This document shows, in pieces, positions 61,504 through 64,000 of a stretch of 64,000 nt of DNA. This DNA is from Paenibacillus sp. FSL R5-0341. Lineage in GTDB: Bacteria > Bacillota > Bacilli > Paenibacillales > Paenibacillaceae. The stretch's first letter is position 1. Each line of letters starts with the position of its first letter. Below the pieces are notes generated by a model, which worked only from the letters and a program-made list of their open reading frames with translations, did no database searches and had not been told where the DNA came from. A program made the translations under genes and the position numbers. The stretch is from the NCBI RefSeq assembly GCF_037975235.1, contig NZ_CP150241.1, positions 5,518,001-5,582,000 on the forward strand, given 5' to 3'.

Positions 61504-62211
61504 TCAATTCACATCTTTGGTCTCCAAACGAACCATGGACATCGAAGCAATCCATATACCTACAGCTCCAAGGGTCAGCGGGATAACAATAAGCGAATGA
61601 ATGGAAACTTCCGACCCGTTGAATCCGGAGCAGACAATCGAAACTAGCAAAATGGACGAGACCATTGTCGCTGTAACAGAATGCTTACGCATACCGAAGA
61701 ATAGGGGAATGAGTGCCATACACGCAGCCGATAAAGAACTGATACTGTACTTCACCAGAAGTCCCAACATATCCCGATTGCTCAGTGATTCAGGAATGAA
61801 GGAGTAGAATTGATTAACAATCAACAGCAGTGAACCCATCAACAGATCGGTAACCATAATCATCACAAATGTAAAACCAAACACGATAATCAATTTGGCC
61901 GCGATGATTTTATGACGCTGGATGGGATAGGTGAACATGACGTTCATGGTTTTATTTCGATACTCACTGATCACCAGCTTGGATAATAAAGCTCCTGCAA
62001 ATATGATGAAGGTCGCTCTCACAAATGTATCGATAATTATAAAGGCGGTCTGGTAATCGGCATAGGCATAATCTTCTGCTCCCACATCCATGAATCCAAT
62101 CATAATCAGGAAAAGAAGAATGGCTATGTTGGCAATACCTGCACCTGCAAAATTACGTGCAAAGCGGTGCTTCCGCATCTCAAGTCTGATTAGTTTAAGC
62201 AACGTCTTCAT
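61504..62211 (-). CDS. ABC-2 type transporter permease
   Basis: A 235-residue permease with six hydrophobic helices, of the type encoded next to BcrA-like ATPases. The core reads ISEYRNKTMNVMFTYPIQRHKIIAAKL, typical of ABC-2 exporters. It overlaps the ATPase gene by 17 nt. The ATG at 62211 is very close to AAAGGGG; a TTG at 62202 is better spaced, so the start is slightly uncertain. Probably exports or protects against a cationic peptide; substrate unknown. Confidence 0.88.
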   Translation of the reverse strand: MKTLLKLIRLEMRKHRFARNFAGAGIANIAILLFLIMIGFMDVGAEDYAYADYQTAFIIIDTFVRATFIIFAGALLSKLVISEYRNKTMNVMFTYPIQRHKIIAAKLIIVFGFTFVMIMVTDLLMGSLLLIVNQFYSFIPESLSNRDMLGLLVKYSISSLSAACMALIPLFFGMRKHSVTATMVSSILLVSIVCSGFNGSEVSIHSLIVIPLTLGAVGIWIASMSMVRLETKDVN

Positions 62212-63118
62212 CCCCTTTTACCAACTTCATGAAGTGTTCTTCCAGGGAATGAGCCCGTTTGGATATCGATTCGATCTCAATGCCGTGTTGAATCAGCTTG
62301 GTGTTCAGTTCCGATGGAATGATTCCCGGATCATAGATTCGTAACGTTTGGTCATCGACCAGTTTATAATTACTCAAACCAAGCTGGTGTTCAATGACAT
62401 AAGTCGCTTTGCGGATATCTACCGCCTGTAACTCGATGTACTCATTTTGACTTCCACGAATGCTCTCCATCGATACTTCCTCCACCAAGCGACCGCCACG
62501 AATGACACCAACCGTGTCAGCAATTTGCTCTATCTCCCCAAGAATGTGACTAGAGACCAACAGGGTAATGCGATACTCATTACTAAGGCGCTTGAACAAA
62601 TCTCGCATCTCCCGGATCCCTACAGGGTCCAATCCGTTGATCGGTTCATCCAAAATGAGTAGTTCGGGTGTGGTTATGAGTGCACGAGCCAATCCCAGCC
62701 TCTGTTTCATACCCAGCGAGAAGTCCTTGACCGGTTTCTTGCCCGTATCCTTCAGCCCTACCGTTTCCATCGTGTTGTCGATGATCTTTTTGTTGTGAAA
62801 TCCCATGTATTCACAGTGAAGCTCCAGATTCTCGCGAGCAGACAGCTTATCATAGAAAAAAGGATATTCAATAATGCTGCCCATTCGTTTCAACACTTCA
62901 TAGGATGTAGGTGTAAGCTTCTCCCCAAACAGTTCAATTTCTCCTGTTGTTGGTTTAACCAGATTGGTCAGCATCTTCATGATGGTTGTTTTGCCTGCAC
63001 CATTCGGACCGAGAAACCCATAGATCTCACCTTGCTTAATACTCATATTGACGTTGGATACAACCTCGACCCCTTCATACACTTTGGTCACATCTATCGT
63101 TCGTGCGATATAAGTCAT
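62195..63118 (-). CDS. ABC exporter ATPase (BcrA-like)
   Basis: A 307-residue ATPase. Walker A is GPNGAGKTT (about 38-46), the signature FSLGMKQRLGLARAL, Walker B LLILDEPINGLDP and the switch histidine in VSSHIL. The C-terminal extension is typical of BcrA/NodI-type exporters. The downstream overlapping permease completes the transporter. The ATG at 63116-63118 follows AAAGGAG. A sensor kinase gene upstream suggests antimicrobial-peptide-responsive control. Confidence 0.94.
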   Translation of the reverse strand: MTYIARTIDVTKVYEGVEVVSNVNMSIKQGEIYGFLGPNGAGKTTIMKMLTNLVKPTTGEIELFGEKLTPTSYEVLKRMGSIIEYPFFYDKLSARENLELHCEYMGFHNKKIIDNTMETVGLKDTGKKPVKDFSLGMKQRLGLARALITTPELLILDEPINGLDPVGIREMRDLFKRLSNEYRITLLVSSHILGEIEQIADTVGVIRGGRLVEEVSMESIRGSQNEYIELQAVDIRKATYVIEHQLGLSNYKLVDDQTLRIYDPGIIPSELNTKLIQHGIEIESISKRAHSLEEHFMKLVKGDEDVA

Positions 63119-63244
63119 CGTCTTGTTCTCCTTTACGTCCCCTGTCCGGGTTCCTATATCTGTATTGTAAAGAGAAAAGTCTGCTTTTTTATTAATCAAA
63201 TCTTACAAAAACCTTAAGCTTGACCGAAAATGCCAAAACAGGCT

Positions 63245-64000
63245 CTACCTGGCCTTTAAGGTAACCGAAAATACAGTCCGTTGATGTGGCACACTATGTA
63301 AATGAATACTTCCACCCATCCGCTCAACTAGCCGCTTCGTAATCGTCAGTCCAAGGCCGCTGCCCTGATAGAGTCGATTGCGAGAATCCTCCAGTGTATA
63401 CATACGTTCGAACACACGGCTATGCTCACTCTCAGGAATTCCCTTCCCTTGGTCCCAGATTTGTAGCGTCACAGGTCCACCTGCCGAATGTTCGAGCGAC
63501 AGCCCCAGCACCTTACCCTCTGCTCCATATTTCATCCCATTGGTCATGAGATTATCCAGCACACGGTCCAGTGCTTCTTCATTTCCTTGCACGAAAATAT
63601 CATCATCAGGTATATCCAGCTCCACATGCAACCCGAGATTGGTCAACATTTCATAAAAGGAGATCATCTTCAACCGGCATAATTCGCTTATATTAACTCG
63701 ACTAAGCACCAGCTCCGTGTCTCCAGATTCCAGCTTCGCCAGATCGAAAAAGGAATGAATCAGACGTAGCACTTCCTGCGCCTTATCTTGTATTTTCTCC
63801 GTCATACTCTTTCGTTCCTGATCGGTCAATGATGGACTGTGCAGCAAGGTCTCACTATAGCCCAGCACAACCGTAAGCGGCGTTTTCAGATCATGGGAGA
63901 TGTTGGAGAGCATATTGCGCATCTCCTTCTCCTGGTTCGCATAACCGGCCTTCGCGCGGTGCGCATGATCCAGCAGCTGGTTCATGTCTTTCAGAAGCTG
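63245..64000 (-). CDS. Sensor histidine kinase, partial (N-terminus outside window)
   Basis: The C-terminal ~251 residues of a histidine kinase; the frame is open to the window edge, so the start is not visible. HisKA is NISHDLKTPLTVVLGYSETL, N-box NLMTNGMKYGAEG, and G-boxes DQGKGIP and GSGLGLTITKRLVERMGG. It lies 126 nt upstream of the BcrA-like ATPase on the same strand. Kinases of this kind next to peptide exporters sense antimicrobial peptides; the specific signal is unknown. Confidence 0.9.
   Translation of the reverse strand, partial: QLLKDMNQLLDHAHRAKAGYANQEKEMRNMLSNISHDLKTPLTVVLGYSETLLHSPSLTDQERKSMTEKIQDKAQEVLRLIHSFFDLAKLESGDTELVLSRVNISELCRLKMISFYEMLTNLGLHVELDIPDDDIFVQGNEEALDRVLDNLMTNGMKYGAEGKVLGLSLEHSAGGPVTLQIWDQGKGIPESEHSRVFERMYTLEDSRNRLYQGSGLGLTITKRLVERMGGSIHLHSVPHQRTVFSVTLKAR

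Noticed and set aside
1..64000. CRISPR arrays, tRNA or rRNA genes, transposases, phage genes
   Set aside because: None seen on either strand; the repeats present are isolated palindromes, not regularly spaced arrays.

Overview
The window looks like chromosomal DNA of a Paenibacillus-type Firmicute. Genes carry strong Gram-positive Shine-Dalgarno sequences, several start at TTG, binding proteins are lipoproteins, control is by YesM/YesN-type two-component systems, ROK XylR, DeoR and CcpA/Fur/PerR-like sites, and base composition is near balanced. This is inference from gene content; no rRNA or other taxonomic marker is present. There is no tRNA, rRNA, CRISPR array, phage or insertion sequence. 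Most genes lie on the minus strand.

Layout. 1-1.3 kb: two glycosyltransferase genes, the first cut by the window edge. 1.4-6.2 kb: xylose locus xylB, xylA and divergent xylR, with operator and cre. 6.3-14.4 kb: metal and redox genes: a small membrane protein, an AraC regulator reading in frame into an iron-siderophore binding lipoprotein across a Fur box, a glutaredoxin-like protein, trxB, a ZIP transporter behind a PerR-like box, a hydrolase, and a P1B-4 metal ATPase behind a Fur-like box. 14.6-19.7 kb: metY-type sulfhydrylase, then a uronate (pectin) catabolic cluster with kduI, kduD, a TIM-barrel isomerase and a DeoR regulator. 19.9-23.8 kb: quinol oxidase operon qoxABCD. 24.1-43.3 kb: a carbohydrate island with GH1, GH95, three tandem paralogous binding proteins, one LplB/LplC permease pair, a GH2 gene interrupted by an in-frame stop, and a YesN/YesM-type two-component system, with AAAACGTTTT-type operators scattered through it. 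No ATPase subunit for this transporter is present, so a shared MsmX-type ATPase is presumed elsewhere.

43.5-50.4 kb: MFS exporter with divergent TetR, OsmC-family protein, polar amino-acid ABC transporter, second TetR and uppP. 50.5-57.3 kb: thioredoxin-like protein, aldo/keto reductase, gpmA, a CtaM/DUF420 protein, a CPA2 antiporter behind a structured leader, a nuclease-like winged-helix protein, and dedA. 57.3-60.3 kb: the rest of an operon of response regulator, kinase, pssA and dedA. 60.6-64 kb: pyridoxal/HMP kinase, an ABC-2 type exporter and a truncated sensor kinase.

The most unusual structures are: (i) a dispersed ~128-bp near-palindromic element, three full copies and one fragment, whose arms show compensatory base changes and whose full copies all lie 51-63 nt ahead of a start codon in the same orientation; (ii) the AraC gene running without a stop through a Fur box into a lipoprotein gene; (iii) the GH2 gene broken by a single TAA; (iv) a two-component system co-operonic with phospholipid-synthesis and DedA genes; (v) a small protein joining a PD-(D/E)XK-like core to a winged helix; and (vi) a terminator-bearing leader ahead of the antiporter gene.
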